DNA of 64,000 bases from Saccharum officinarum (Eukaryota > Streptophyta > Magnoliopsida > Poales > Poaceae). The stretch covers positions 44,864,562 to 44,928,561 of the forward strand of contig CM036191.1 of the NCBI GenBank assembly GCA_020631735.1. The letters run 5' to 3'. Below are positions 48,534-60,545 of this stretch, one piece after another. Position 1 is the stretch's first letter, and every line of letters begins with the position of its first letter. The notes under the pieces were generated by a model that made no database searches, was not told the DNA's origin, and was given only the letters and a program-made list of their open reading frames with translations. The position numbers and the translations under genes are program-made.

Positions 48534-49141
48534 GATTAAAGTATTAAATAAAAACCAAATGTACCTAGCATAGTATTCCGGTGCCACAGTGCAATCAAAA
48601 TATTTTAGTTTAATTCCAGAAGGAATCAAGCCTAACTCTAATTTAAAGCTATTGATTTCAATACTACAGCTTTGATATGTTATTGGTATTTTCCTGAAGG
48701 CGTTACGAATCTTTGTACTCCCTTTTTCTATTTTAGAAAGGCAACACATATGAAGAGTCAAATTTAAAATCTTTAACCAATAATAATTTGACGAACAATT
48801 TCAATATTAGATATAAACTTGATATGGTCAGATTTATAATTTAAATGCAATATCAGATTGTCATAATTTTATAAGTATTAAAAATATAATATTAATAAAT
48901 GAATGGTTAAAGTATAATTTGGAAGACCATGTCATGTTCAGTTGCGTCTTATAAAAGAGAATAGAGGTAGTACTAATAAGTGTTGGGTTGTTAGAAAGAT
49001 TATGGAAAGCCAGGAAGCAATTAATTATTTATGTTACTGCCCGAGCATGTCTTCACTATTATCCTTGGTGAGGACACACTATTGTTTTTTTGGTGGCCAA
49101 ATGACTTGAGTTTCTCATTGCTCTTTCACTTTTGTGTGGAT
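48534..49141. other. AT-rich DNA upstream of the resistance-gene relic
   Basis: About 600 bases with no recognisable domain. If the N-terminal coiled-coil and P-loop of the NBS-LRR gene ever lay here they are not visible. TTTGTGTGGATAG just before 49142 could be a splice acceptor, so an upstream exon may be lost or displaced. Confidence 0.5.
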
Positions 49142-51162
49142 AGGTATTTTATTGTTATTGATGACATATGGGAGCAACAGTGTTGGGAAAGAATCAACTG
49201 GGTCTCATTGAGAATAATTGTGGAAGTAGAATAATCATAACTACTCGTAACTTGAAGTTGTCAAAGAAACTGGTAGGTTTACAAGCTACAACACTGTCAT
49301 CTGATAACTCCAAAAGGTTATTTTATACGAGGTTATTTGGTGGTGAAGACAAATGTCCAAATAATCATCCAGATGAATTGTCTGATAGGATTCTAAAGAA
49401 GTGTGGTGGAGTTCCACTTGCAATCATCACAATGGCTAGTTTGTTGTTGGGTAAATCAAGAGAAGAATGGATTGAAGTGTGTATATCTCCTGGTTTCTGT
49501 CAAGATAAGGACGATGGGCATATGAAAAATACTATGCATATATTGTCTCTCAGTTACTACGACCTTCCTTCTCATCTGAAGACTTGTTTGTTGTATCTAA
49601 GTATTTTTCAGAAGACTCTCTTATTGATAAGGGTTCCTTGATATGGAAATGGATAGCTGAAGGCTTTGTTGAGAAGAAACCAGGACGTGGGTTATTTGAG
49701 GTTGGAGAGGAATACTTCCATGAGCTCATAAATAGAAGCATGATCCAGGGAGTGGATTCTGAAGTCATTGGCATCATGGATGGTTGTCGTGTTCATGATA
49801 TGGTGCTTGATTTCATCGTTTCCATGTCATGTAAGGAAAACTTTGTCAGTGTTGATGGTACATTATCACCAAGCCAGGCACGTCGGTTAGCCCTCAAAAA
49901 TAGAGAACTAGATCTCACTAGGGATAACCTGCCACAAGTGAGGTCATTTATATTCTGGGGGTGTCATATTGATAAGTGGGCCTTGCATCCAAGGTTAAAA
50001 CTTATCCGTGTGCTAGCATTGGAGGGTTGCACATTTGGAGAAGGATGCCACAGCCTTGAGCATATTGGAAATCTACTTCATTTGAGGTACCTTGGGATAC
50101 AAGGTTCATGGATTAAAAAGCTCCAGGAGGAATAGGGAAACTGAAGTTTCTACAAACATTGGAGTTGCAGAGTACTAATGAAGACTGCCTGGAGTTGCCG
50201 TGTAGCATTGGCATGCTCACACAGTTGGTATGCCTACGTGCTCAGGATCTCATGGCACCAGATGGGTATAGGGAGGTTGACTTCACTGGAGGAGCTACAG
50301 ATATATGGAGGATGTCGTGGTGATGCGAGGCAGTTTGTGAAGGATTTAGGCAACCTGCGTGAACTCAGGGTGCTTAATACGAGGAATATAGATGAGAGCA
50401 TGCAGATAGATTTAGTGCAGTCTCTAGGTCATCTCAAGAAGATGCAACATCTCACACTGGGTTATTCAATTGATCTCACTAATATGGATGGCTGGGCCTG
50501 GGATGCAGCAGTACCCCTCGAAATCTCCGAAGTTTGTTTCTTGATTATGGTATGAGGTTTCCCAAGTTGCCATCATGGATTAATTCTGCGCATCTTCGTA
50601 GCCTCTCCACTTGGAGATACATGCGGATGATGTGGATGACCAGAGTCTCAAGGCACTGGGCGGGTTGCCAGAGCTCTGTTACCTCAACCTGGAAACACAT
50701 ACAACGGCAACAATTACTGAGGCAGATGGCTGCTTCCAGCAGTTGAGATCCTTAATGTTGCCTCATTCAACGGTCGTCTTTGTAGCCAACGAAGATTCAA
50801 CTCCTTCGTTTACTATCTGCTCTAAGTATGAACCAGTACCAGCCATTGGTAGAAAAAGAAAGAAAGACGACTGCAGAGTAGTACCTGCCGTTGTTGTTAT
50901 GCCAAACCTCGAGGAGCTTGAGTTTAGTGTAAGTGTGAAGGAATTGATGAAGAACAACGTGGTCAGCTTTGAGGGTCTCGGGTTGGATTATCTCCCGTCG
51001 ATTCGCAGAGTCGAAGTTCACTTCTGGTGTGACGGTGCCTTTAAGGAAGACGTGGAGATAGAGGAGGCTGCACTGAGGGACGCAATTCAAGTCCATCCCA
51101 ACCGCCCCGCACTCCAAACTCTTCACCTTGGTATATATAAGAAGAGGTACGTACCTAGCTAG
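49142..51162 (+). pseudogene. NBS-LRR resistance-gene relic (CC-NBS-LRR type)
   Basis: Nucleotide-binding leucine-rich-repeat proteins are intracellular immune receptors. Visible in order: kinase-2 RYFIVIDDIW (49142-49171), RNBS-B GSRIIITTRN (49222-49251), GLPL-type CGGVPLAIITMASLL (49402-49446), RNBS-D-like CLLYLSIF (49585-49608), MHD-type CRVHDMVLDFI (from 49785), then leucine-rich repeats (LRVLALEGC, LRELRVLNTRN, LCYLNLETHT) to a stop at 51160-51162. The P-loop and coiled-coil are absent. Frame changes occur near 49190-49210, near 49605, at ~50134 (one base lost) and again before 50178-50555 and 50611. The Trp ending kinase-2 and the CRVHD motif fit the non-TIR class usual in grasses. Non-functional. 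Confidence 0.92.
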
Positions 51163-51656
51163 TACTTACATGCATGTATTCGTTCGTGGATTCAACAATG
51201 AGCTCCTCCCTCCCCTGTTCTTGTTTTAACAAAGAAATCCAATTACAGACGATTCAACAATGCTCTCTCGCAGATTCCGAGATCAGAGTTGCTGATGCAA
51301 GAAGATTGCTGCTGTAACTGTCCAATGCATCCTCTTCGATTGATGATTGTCAAGGTTTCAATCTACTGCTGCTTCAAACATGTAAATATCTGCTCATGCT
51401 GAGCTGCTGCTTGTAGTTTTTCCTGTATTATTTCCTCACTTTAAATGTATCGTGCACTAGGTGCAAGTAAATCTGGGACATAAATTATGTTGTGCTAAAC
51501 TGAAGGAGGCACATGTGCTGTCGCCGTCGATTTTATTTATTTGTTATTATTCTCGCCAAAGCTTCTGTCGCTAGCTAGCTGTTACCACAGCCAAAGGAGT
51601 GGACACAGCATTCTTTCTTTCTTTCTTTTGGCGGAATCAGCAGGGAAGTCCCATAC
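51163..51656. other. 3' flank of the resistance-gene relic
   Basis: Non-coding. Positions 51427-51615 align with 5280-5473 and 30269-30462. A TTTC microsatellite lies at ~51610-51630, and the LINE poly-A tail (T run on this strand) begins at 51658. Confidence 0.75.
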
Positions 51657-52677
51657 CTTTTTTTTTTTGCTTTTTCATTAAATGAAAGAATAATATGTAC
51701 AAAAAAAGGAAAAAAGGTGCAAAATACAAGGCACCTTGAATTGTCTCTTCCATTGATTGATGTTAATTTGCCCATTGTCAAAGATAACTCCAGTTCTTGT
51801 AGTCCAAATTACCGAGCAGGCGGTAATTACAATTTCTCTGAAGATGCTATTGTCAAAGTCTTGTCTTGCTTGTAATATCATATCTAAAGCACTGATGTTC
51901 AGGTTCCAGGTAATTGGAATGGTAGCCCAGCAGTCTCTACAGAAAGGGCATTCAAAGAACAAGTGAAAACTAGATTCTTCACAGTCCAGGTTGCACAACA
52001 CACAGTTATAGTCATCCAAAATCATATTTTTTCCTTTTCATCAGATCTCTGGTATTCAATCTATCTCTGAGGAGAAGCCAGAAAAAGAAATTGTGTGTGC
52101 CTAGGTTACTTGAGGCCCAAAGCCATTTGAATAAAGTGGATGCCGCAGTGGTACCAATCAACTTACTATTGGCCTTTTTACTGCTATATCTTGGAGATCC
52201 CAGGTGTAGGTCCACTGGTCATTAGCATTTTCATCCCACTGCTTAGATTCAATGATAGTATGAATTTCTTCGAGTTGGGCTGCAGCCCGTTTAGAAAGTG
52301 GCAATCTGAAAAGTCTGTCCTCTTCATGATCTAGGAAGAAGGTGATGGAGCACTTGGGCTTTCTGGCATAGGAGAATACATGAGGGAATCTGTCTTTTAG
52401 AGCTATCCCATCCCACAGGTCTGAAAAGAATATGATTGAATTCCCCCTGTTAGGGTGACAAACAGCCAATTCCTGGTATTTACTAAACAATTTTAGAATA
52501 TCCTTCCACCAGAATGATCCAATTGGGCTTCTAGCATGCGGAGGGGTTTGACTGTTGGAGTAGAGTTTATTCCAAGTGAGACTGACCCATGGTATGTTTG
52601 CATTATTGACAAATTTGTCTAGAAATTTCATCAGAGTGCATTATTTTGACTTTGAATGTCAATTATTCCTAGGCCAC
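51657..52677 (-). pseudogene. LINE 3' end with zf-RVT domain, broken
   Basis: Read on the minus strand: 52631-52158 has IGSFWWKDILKLFSKY and SIIFFSDLWDG; 52215-52012 has FFFWLLLRDRLNTRDLMKRK; 52025-51678 has CVLCNLDCEESSFHLFFECP. Together these are the zinc-binding reverse-transcriptase (zf-RVT) region found at the C-terminus of plant non-LTR retrotransposons. The end is an 11-base T run (51658-51668), i.e. a poly-A tail on the minus strand. Frame breaks separate the three pieces. The 5' part is missing, cut by the adjacent LTR at 52678 or by normal 5' truncation. Confidence 0.85.
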
Positions 52678-53489
52678 TGTCGCACCCAGTTTTAAGAACA
52701 AAACTAGGTACATCCCATATGTGTGCCCAGGATTTCAATTCACGCATATAGTTATAAATGAAGGGGTAATATCAAAGACAATGCCTTTATTACATAGCGT
52801 ATGAATATTTGTACAAATGACATAGTCTTACTTTACAGTATATACTTTAACTCTACTCTTCTGGCCAAGCCTCCAACACCACAGGAATCATCAACTGGTT
52901 GATCACAAACCTAACACCACTTGGAAAACTCCACTGAAGAACCTCCATCTGGTACCCATCCGGCATTTTCCCAAAGTATTAAAATAAAACAAGCGTAAGC
53001 TACTACCGCTTAGCAAGCATAACATGAGGGGACGCAGGCTCAAAAAGCTTGACTCGGCTGACCTGTGGTAAGCACTTTTAGTTGGTCATATTTTATTATT
53101 AATCATAAGTTGCAAAGTTATGCTTAGGCTCCCAAATATGAATGGTTAGAGATATCATCAATTTTAATCATAACCCAAACCATCCGAGTAATGAACTATT
53201 CAGTAAGGATCCAGACCGCTCGTGTCCGTGAGCACGGTTGATATACCAGTTTTACACTCTGCAGAGGTTGTACACTTTCACCATGAGTCATGTTGCCCAT
53301 ATGCCCGGGTTAATTACTCCCAAAACACTTTCAAGGTGAGCAGGCAGGGTACACTACGAAGCTTTTCGCCAGTCATTCTAATAAGGAGCAGCCGCTAAGG
53401 ATTCCATCTCCCAATTGTTATGGAGTCATCTCCAAAAATGGCACCAATACTCGCAGCATAGTACACACCCTACACTACGGAGCCGGCTG

Positions 53490-53670
53490 CTTTGCCGAGG
53501 GTCCCAGGCTCTTGGCAAAGCCTCTAAGGCCCTCGGCAAAGCCTTTGCCGAGCGCAGCTCTCGGCAAAGCGCCCTCGGCAAAAATCCGATCGGCAAAGGC
53601 TTCTTTGCCGAGAGCCGTTTATCGGGCACTCGGCAAAGCCTTTGCCAAGAGCCCGACGCTCAGCAAAGCG
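53490..53670. repeat. CACTA-C left subterminal repeats
   Basis: About ten copies of CTTTGCCGAG or CTCGGCAAAG in both orientations. Apparent reading frames rich in Ala-Lys-Ala or Leu-Pro-Arg here are products of this repeat. Confidence 0.9.
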
Positions 53671-53745
53671 CGAAATAAAAAAATGCGAAAAAAAGTCGCA
53701 AGTCGCGGCATTTTTCGCGCAAAATTCGCGGCTACGCGGTCGGCG

Positions 53746-53791
53746 GGATTCGAACTCGTGACCTCTCCCTCACGCGATACCTCCTCTGCCA
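53746..53791 (-). other. tRNA-like A-box/B-box pair (possible pol III remnant)
   Basis: On the minus strand 53791-53780 reads TGGCAGAGGAGG, close to the A-box consensus TGGCNNAGTNGG. 53756-53746 reads AGTTCGAATCC, one base from the B-box GGTTCGAATCC. The spacing (~23 bases) is shorter than in a normal tRNA and I could not build a complete cloverleaf, so this is at best a tRNA-derived remnant. Confidence 0.4.
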
Positions 53792-53879
53792 CCTGCACTA
53801 CACACTCACATGCGTCTATATGCCGTTTCAGTTACTCAAATATTATACTAAACCAAGTGAAAATTGATTGTTTGAGCCC

Positions 53880-54480
53880 CTAAACAAATTCAAATCAAAA
53901 AGTTGTCAACCACAAAGTTTCATAACTTTTCGAGCACTACATTTTTCATATAGAAAGTTTTTCCATCCGAGGTCTTTTGAAAAATTCAAATTTTAAAATT
54001 TTGAATTTCAAATGTAGTTTTGCATGACAAGATGAATTCAAATGAAAAAGTGGTCAACTACAATGTTTCATAACTTTTTGAGATCTACAAATTTCATTTA
54101 GGAAGTTTTTCCATCCGAGGTCTTTTGAAAAATTCAAATTTTAAAATTTTAAAATTTTGAATTTCAAACGTAGTTTTCCATGACAAGATGAATTCAAATT
54201 AAAAAGTGGTCAACTACAATGTTTCATAACCTTTTGAGATCTACAAACTTCATTTAGGAAGATTTTCCATCCGAAATTGTGGTGCTAACATTGTTCACAA
54301 ATCTTATATATCTCTCTTGTAGTTTCATGGAACTACATGAGAGACATATAGATTTTGTGAACAACGTAATTATTACTTTGTCGAATAAAGAAATGACCAA
54401 TATAAAGTTTGTAGATCATGAAAAGTTATGAAACTTTATAGTTGAAAACTTTTTTATTTGAATTCGTTTAGGGCACCAAA
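53880..54480. repeat. Internal ~130-bp repeats of CACTA-C
   Basis: Three direct diverged copies start near 53890, 54030 and 54188, each with TTCAAAT..., AAAAAGTGGTCAACTACAA, GAGATCTACAA and TTTTCCATCC(G)AGGTC-type blocks. An inverted partial copy lies near 54395-54465 (GTTTGTAGATCATGAAAAG). The block order parallels that of the 519-bp satellite subunit. Confidence 0.8.
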
Positions 54481-54497
54481 ATGTGGTTTGAAAAATT

Positions 54498-54810
54498 GCT
54501 TTGCCGAGTGTTTTACTTTGGCACTCGGCAAAGAAGCCTTTGCCGAGTGCTTTTTTTGGCTCTCGGCAAAGAAACATCTTTGCCGAGAGCCGTTTATCGG
54601 ACGCTCGGCAAAGCCTTCTTTGCCGAGTGTTTTTTTTGGCTCTCGGCAAAGAAACTTCTTTGCCGAGAGCCGTTTATCGGACGCTCGGCAAAGCCTTCTT
54701 TGCCGAGTGTAGAGGCTTTGCCGAGTGTTTTTTATTTGGCTCTTGGCAAAGCCTTCTTTGCTGAGCGCCCAAAAAAAACGCTCGGCAAAGCCTCCGGCGC
54801 TCGGCAAAGA
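54498..54810. repeat. CACTA-C right subterminal repeats
   Basis: Tandem and inverted copies of CTTTGCCGAG(TG) and GCTCTCGGCAAAG, including two nearly identical ~80-bp units (starting near 54570 and 54650, each with GAGAGCCGTTTATCGGACGC). Confidence 0.9.
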
Positions 54811-56333
54811 AGTGAATTCCGGTAGTGCTAGGAATGAGACCCATACCCAGCCTAATATGCCCCTCTTGCCCTTTTGGTAAGCTGCTACGAACTAGTAAGA
54901 GGCAGGTACTGGACTAAGACCAGAGCCATGTGGTCCTTATGGTTGTACTGTAAGTCCTGGGTTGCCACTTAAAGATGAGTCCTTATGGAGAGAAACTAGA
55001 GCACCATAAGAAAAGGCCCAATGCTCTATCCCCCTTGGTTCCATGTTGCTAAAAAACATCTTTTAATACCATGTTGCATATATCTTTCATTGCATTCTTT
55101 AATCAATATTAGTTGGAGCAAACTGAGCATACTACCCACATGCAAAACCCATAGGCAACTCAAGGACAGGACAATCAATATCAAGGTAAATAGACTCCAA
55201 GCAGTTCATTAACATATGCATATGAATTGAGATTACATTAAAGTGAATAGGTAATAAGGATCCTCATATTAGACTTGCCTTAAACAAAGTATCGCTGCTG
55301 GTCTTGATCTTCAAAGACTTGCTCCAGACCACCAATACAAAACTCACTGTCTACTCGAGATCAAACAGCACCACACAGACATCCATACATACATGCATAG
55401 CAAACAAACATAAGCTAATTAGAACAATATACCAAATAGTAGAAATAGAAGTTAAAAAGGTTTTAAAACTATTATACACAATGCTACGAGCACACAGACG
55501 CGAAGATTACAAAAATCAGAGCTAAAACAAAGAAGTTATGAATTAAACCAGATTTCCTTTAGTAAAATAATAAATTAAAGCTAACCTCAAATTTTAAAAG
55601 TTGAAAACATACTTAATAGTAGTATGAACACGTATGTTATGGAATTACGAACCTAACGCAAGTTGAACGGATCAAATCGGAGCTAAAACGTGAAAGTTAT
55701 GGCCTATAGAAACCAGTGGCAAAACTGTAAATAGATCCAAACGTATTCTAGATCTAAACCGAAGGAAACTATGCGAGCGAGGCAACTGCCTTAAGGTTAG
55801 ATAGGACGGTGTGGCACCCATGGCTACTATTTAAGGGGGCGGATAAGCGTCGGGCGCACGCCATCCGGGTGAGGTCAAGGCGGTGGCAGACTCCGGCTCG
55901 GCGGTGGTTACTTACGAGCAGAGCCCGACTCGGCCATGGAAGGAAGAATAAGGGAGGAGGCTGACGGCGTGGACCTACTAGTCAGCGATTGGGGCATGGG
56001 GCTACGTCGGCTGTCAGAGCAGAGAGGAGGGGTGCGTAGGCTTCTCCACCAGGCTGCTGCGCTGGCCCGGCTGACTAGACCACCGTCCGATGTGGGCTGT
56101 AGGAAGGTGGGTGAGGAGACAGGCCAGGAGAGTGGGCCCTCTAGCCAAAATGAGGGAGAGTAGAGTTTTCTATTTTTTAGTTTCTTTTATTTTATTTCAA
56201 AGTCTATTTCAAGACCATTTTAAAAGCAATTTGAATCATTTTGAATTTTAGATCAAAACCAGTCATCACAATAAATCAAATGCTCCAGCATGTATGCACA
56301 ACAATATTGCTACACCCAATGATAAATGTTAAT

Positions 56334-57150
56334 TTAATAAAAATTGTTATCTTTCCTATGTTTCATGTACTCGGCCACATCTCTTTTCAAACCATACCAC
56401 CAGTACTTCTCCTTCAGATCTAGGTACATCTTGGTATTACCTGGATGGATAGAGTATGTTGAGTCATGAGCTTCTCTTAGAATCATCTCTCGAATGGACT
56501 TTATCTCTGGCACACATATTCTCTTTTCGAACCACACTATTCCTTGATCATCCAATCGAAAACCCGGTGCTTTACCAATTGTGATAAGTTCTGGTATCTC
56601 CTTGATTTTCTCATCTTCCAACTGATCCTTGCGGATCTCTTGTTCAAGTGTAGGTTCTACTTCCAATTCGATAGCATTAGCAACTATTCCCAAATTAAGA
56701 TGCTCAAATTCTACACATAACTCCTTAAGTAACTGTGTCACTAGAGCTACATTAACATAGCTCCTTCGGTTCAGAGCATCAGCTACAACATTTGCCTTGC
56801 TAGGGTGATAGTGTACCTCTAAATCATTGTCCTTGATTAGCTCTAACCATCATCGTTGCCTCAGGTTCAACTCTGACTGAGTGAAGATATACTTCAAACT
56901 CTTGTGGTCTATATAAATGTCACACTTTTGCCCAATAAGATAATGTCTCCAAATCTTCAATGCATGAACCACAGCTGCTAACTCCAAATCATGGGTGGGA
57001 TAATTTAGTTAATGCTTCCTTAGTTGCCTGGATGCATAAGCCACTACTCATCCTTCTTGCATATGAACACATCCCAAACCAAGTCAAGATGCATCACAGT
57101 AGATGGAGAAACTCTTTGTTTAGATCTGGTAGTACTAGCACCGGAGGTGT
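56334..57150 (-). pseudogene. RNase H end and integrase zinc finger, truncated
   Basis: 57150-56742 is out-of-frame RNase H sequence, with fragments matching the plus element (for example the histidine/aspartate region of the YTDH motif). 56741-56334 is an open frame with [60 protein letters not shown] and GLKRDVAEY, which is the zinc-binding N-terminus of integrase. It ends before the Cys pair, so the DDE core is wholly missing. Confidence 0.88.
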
Positions 57151-57152
57151 AG

Positions 57153-58061
57153 TCAACCTTTTTTCAACTCTTCAAAACTAGCTTGGCATTGCTCCGTCCA
57201 TACAAATTTAACATTCTTCTCAAGTAGCGATGTCATAGGCTTGGCAATCTTAGAAAAACCTTCAATGAACCTCTGATAATATCCAGCCATTCCTAGGAAA
57301 CTTCGGACTTCACTTACATCCTGAGGCAGATTCCAACTCAACACATCACTAACCTTCTTAGGATCCACAACTACTCCGCCATTAGAGATAACATGACCAA
57401 GAAAAGAGACTTCCTTCAGCCAGAACTTACACTTGCTTAGTTTAGCATACAGTTGATGTTCTCTAAGTTTCTGCAGAACTAATCTCAAATGCTCTTCATG
57501 TTCTGCCTCTATTTTGGAGAAGACCAGAATATCGTCAATGAAGACCACAACAAACCTATCGAGATACTCCATAAACACCTTATTCATCATATACATGAAG
57601 TATGCAGGGGCATTAGTCAATCTAAAAGACATAACTGTGTACTCATATAATCCATACCGAGTAGTAAAGGCAGTCTTGGGAATGTCCGATGAACGAATCC
57701 TCAACTGATGATAACCAGAGCAAAGATCAATCTTAGTGAACACATAAGCACCCCATAATTGATCAAACAGATCATCAATTCTAGGCAAAGGATACTTGTT
57801 CTTGATGGTTACCTCATTGAGAGAGCGATAATCCACACACATCCTTTGTGTACCATCTTTCTTATCAACAAATATAACTAGGGCTCCCCATGGTGAAGAA
57901 CTAGGACGCATGAAACCTTTATCCTGTAGCTCCTTTAGCTGTTTCTTAAGTTCTTCTAGCTCATTGACTCCCATCCGATATGGTCTCTTGGCCATAGGTG
58001 TAGTTCTAGGCAAAAGCTCAATAATAAACTCAATATCACGATCTGGCGGCATATCCAACAA
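57153..58061 (-). pseudogene. Reverse transcriptase, near-intact domain in a dead element
   Basis: A continuous 302-codon frame with [84 protein letters not shown] and [20 protein letters not shown]. The RT catalytic DD and the first Asp ([10 protein letters not shown]) are preserved. It is open because fewer mutations hit this part; the flanking protease and RNase H are broken. It provides the reference for reading the stops of the plus element. Confidence 0.93.
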
Positions 58062-58139
58062 ATCATCAGGAAAACATCTAGAAACTCATTAACAACCTTG
58101 GTCTTATCCACGGTTGCACCATTCATCTAATTAGCACTG

Positions 58140-58490
58140 CACACCTCGCTTGTCATTGTAGTTGCCTTGCATATAACTTCTTCTCATGACTTGGATGTCA
58201 AGTGTACTGTACCATTCTCACATTGGACAATAGCCTTTCGTGGATTTAGCCAATCCATTCCAAGAATTACATCTATGCTTGAAGACTTCAACACAATCGG
58301 ATTTGCCAAAAACTCTACCCCCTTATTCCAACTCTTACACTGGGACACATTAGAGTAGCTTGCATATCCCCCACAAGGTGAGTCAACTAACATCTGTTAC
58401 CTCATAGAACACTTTGGTATATTGTGCTCCTTAACAAAACGATGTGCAATGAAGGAATGTAAAGCTCCAGAATCAAACAAAACTGATGCA
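58140..58490 (-). pseudogene. Aspartic protease, broken
   Basis: The active-site triad DSG is present (58474-58466) within VLFDSGALHSFIAHRFVKE. The downstream conserved SSIDVILGMDWLNPRKAIVQ lies in the frame 58393-58184. Frame changes and stops separate these parts. Confidence 0.82.
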
Positions 58491-58499
58491 AGGCTAGAG

Positions 58500-59615
58500 A
58501 TTGATTAGACACATGCCAAACACAACATCTCGGGCTTCTTGTGCAAATTTTATTGTCACATAATTAACTCTGCCTTGCACATGGTTCCGCTGTTTGTGGT
58601 TTACATTCTAGGGCTGCTGCTTGTTCGGCTTCATCGGGCACTAACTTGCATAGTGACCGGGTTCACCATAGTGGTAGCACTTCTTGCCTGAAGGGAGAGT
58701 GTTGGGAACACTATCCTTCATTGGAGAGTTGATGAGGGGTTCCTGGGGTGGACTCTGGTTCACATACTACTGCTCTTGCTGGTATTGAGGGAGTTGTTGA
58801 GGAGGATCAAAATCCCACTGTGTAGTTGGTTCCTGGTACCTTTGCCAAAATTCTTGTGGGGGAGTGTAGCGGGGGCGTGTGTTGCTACCTACAGATTGGC
58901 TTTGAATTCTCGTTTACTTCTCTTCCATCTCCCGACGCTTGTTCTCAATCAAAATGGCCCTATTCACCAAAGTTTGGAAGTCAGGATACACAACAATCAT
59001 CAACTACGGTTGAAGTTCATCAATCAATCCCTTCAAGAAACGTTTTTGTTTCTTGGCATCATTAACCACCTCTCCTGGAGCATAACATGACAGCTGAGTG
59101 AACTTGTTACGATACTCACACACTATCATGGAGCCTTGCTTCAAGTTGAGGAACTCCTCCACCTTGATCTCCACCAAACCTTCTGGAACATGATAAGATC
59201 TAAAATCAGTCTTGAAATCTTCCCAACAAATCTGATTTACATCTTTCTCAATCTGAAATAATTCCCACCAGTCTGAAACTGCTCCTTGAAGTTGACCGGA
59301 AGCATAAAGCACTTTCTGATGGTCATTACACTGAGCTATGTTAAGTTGTCGCTCCACTACTCTAATCTAGTCATCAGCTTCTAGTGGGTCGCTTGCATGA
59401 GAGAATGTCGGTGGATGTCCCTTCATAAATTCACCACGCTTGTCCCTTGATGGTGCTTGATGTGGGTTGATGCATACATTCTTAACAAAGGTCTGTAGCA
59501 ATTGAGTCTATATCATCATAGATTGCTCTATAGTTGGAGGATTTGGTGGCGGTGGATTAGCATTGGGGACATTCCTTCTGGCACCACGTGAAGCACTTCT
59601 CCTGGTGGAAACCAT
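58500..59615 (-). pseudogene. gag, broken
   Basis: The start codon at 59615-59613 opens MVSTRRSASRGARR, a basic N-terminus. The retrotransposon gag domain lies in 59357-59004 (VSDWWELFQIEKDVNQICWE, FRSYHVPEGLVEIKVEEFLN, YRNKFTQLSCYAPGEVVNDA). The zinc knuckle (58679-58638) reads CYHYGEPGHYAS-stop-C: the second Cys is Tyr and a TAG precedes the last Cys. Further in-frame stops lie upstream and downstream. Confidence 0.88.
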
Positions 59616-60545
59616 TTGTTTGCAATATTTAGCACAATTATTGGTTGTAATCCATGATCCGGAAGTAGTTCACATGATAAAACAATCAATCTAAATTTTT
59701 CTGGACGAGAACTACCAGTAGCAGTTCAGAAAGACAGCCATATCTCAAGTTCCAGAAATCATATGAAGGCGTTCCTTATTTGGCTAGAAAGCTTATGAAA
59801 TTCTCTACAACTTTTGTATAGAGTACCTTGCCAGATTCTCAGGTTACATTAGTCGGAAACAGAACACAATCCAAAACTGTTCAGACTCCCAGACAGTGAA
59901 GAAACTTCAATTTGTAGAGGTCATAACTCCCAAACCATAATAGATATGAAGGTGATTCCAGTGGCATATGAAAGATACAGAAGTCTATTTTCATCCACAA
60001 AACTTTCATGACTTTTGGGCATCTACCTTTGAAGATATAACCCGATGAACACTGACTGCTCAGAAAACAACATGCTCAGAGATGAGAAAAACCAACCCAA
60101 CTATCTAATCATTGGTCCTTACGCCTTTTAATGTAAACTAAATGAAATTGTGAGCATACCCACAATGTCATTGCAATTATTACAAAGATCCAAATCAAGC
60201 ATGAACATCAACACAACCATTCAAACATTAAAGGTTCACAATTCAAGCATTAGGACTCAATGACTCTACTCATGTTACTAGCATTCTTGTTGTATCAAGG
60301 GTTCAAAACTCTACAGCTTCCCTTCATTTTGCGCAAGAATGTGGTAAGTGATAGCTCTAAAAGCAACTCAAAGCAAGGATGGAGATAGGAATAAGAATTT
60401 GTAGCAAAAAGGAGGAGATGAACAGCGAAGACAAGAATATAGCATAGAAGAAAATAGCAAGGTTTATAGATCAAGGATTTCATGGCAAATTCTGAACCTT
60501 AAAGCGACCATTTTCTAACTAGGCTTGCGTCCTACAGTCGACATA
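59616..60545 (-). other. 5' leader of the minus element
   Basis: About 930 bases between primer-binding site and gag start, the usual place of the untranslated leader and packaging signal. No gene is supported; the 60295-60483 frame is incidental. Confidence 0.7.

Larger units (their letters stand above)
53473..54827. mobile_element. CACTA-C: complete 1355-bp non-autonomous CACTA element
   Basis: Left end CACTACGGAGCC, right end GGAATTCACTTC-type sequence whose plus-strand reading is GAATTCCGGTAGTG. The 3-bp target duplication is CTA on both sides (53470-53472 and 54828-54830). The empty site is visible in the other LTR at about 61349-61351 (GTACACACCCTGGGGATGAG). Subterminal CTCGGCAAAG / CTTTGCCGAG repeats lie at 53490-53670 and 54498-54810. 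No transposase is present, so it depends on a related autonomous element for mobility. Confidence 0.95.
52678..56340 (-). repeat. 3' LTR of the minus element, interrupted by CACTA-C
   Basis: Low-coordinate end TGTCGCACCC at 52678. The sequence aligns with 60561-62280, except for the inserted 53473-54827 segment. The high-coordinate part (55770-56340) has no counterpart in the other LTR because that one is truncated. The LTR start could not be fixed exactly; pol sequence begins about 56334-56345. Non-coding frames such as 55936-56163 are incidental. Confidence 0.85.

Noticed and set aside
53415..54825. Overlapping Ala/Lys/Leu/Pro/Arg-rich frames on both strands
   Set aside because: They are translations of the CTTTGCCGAG subterminal repeats of CACTA-C in several frames.
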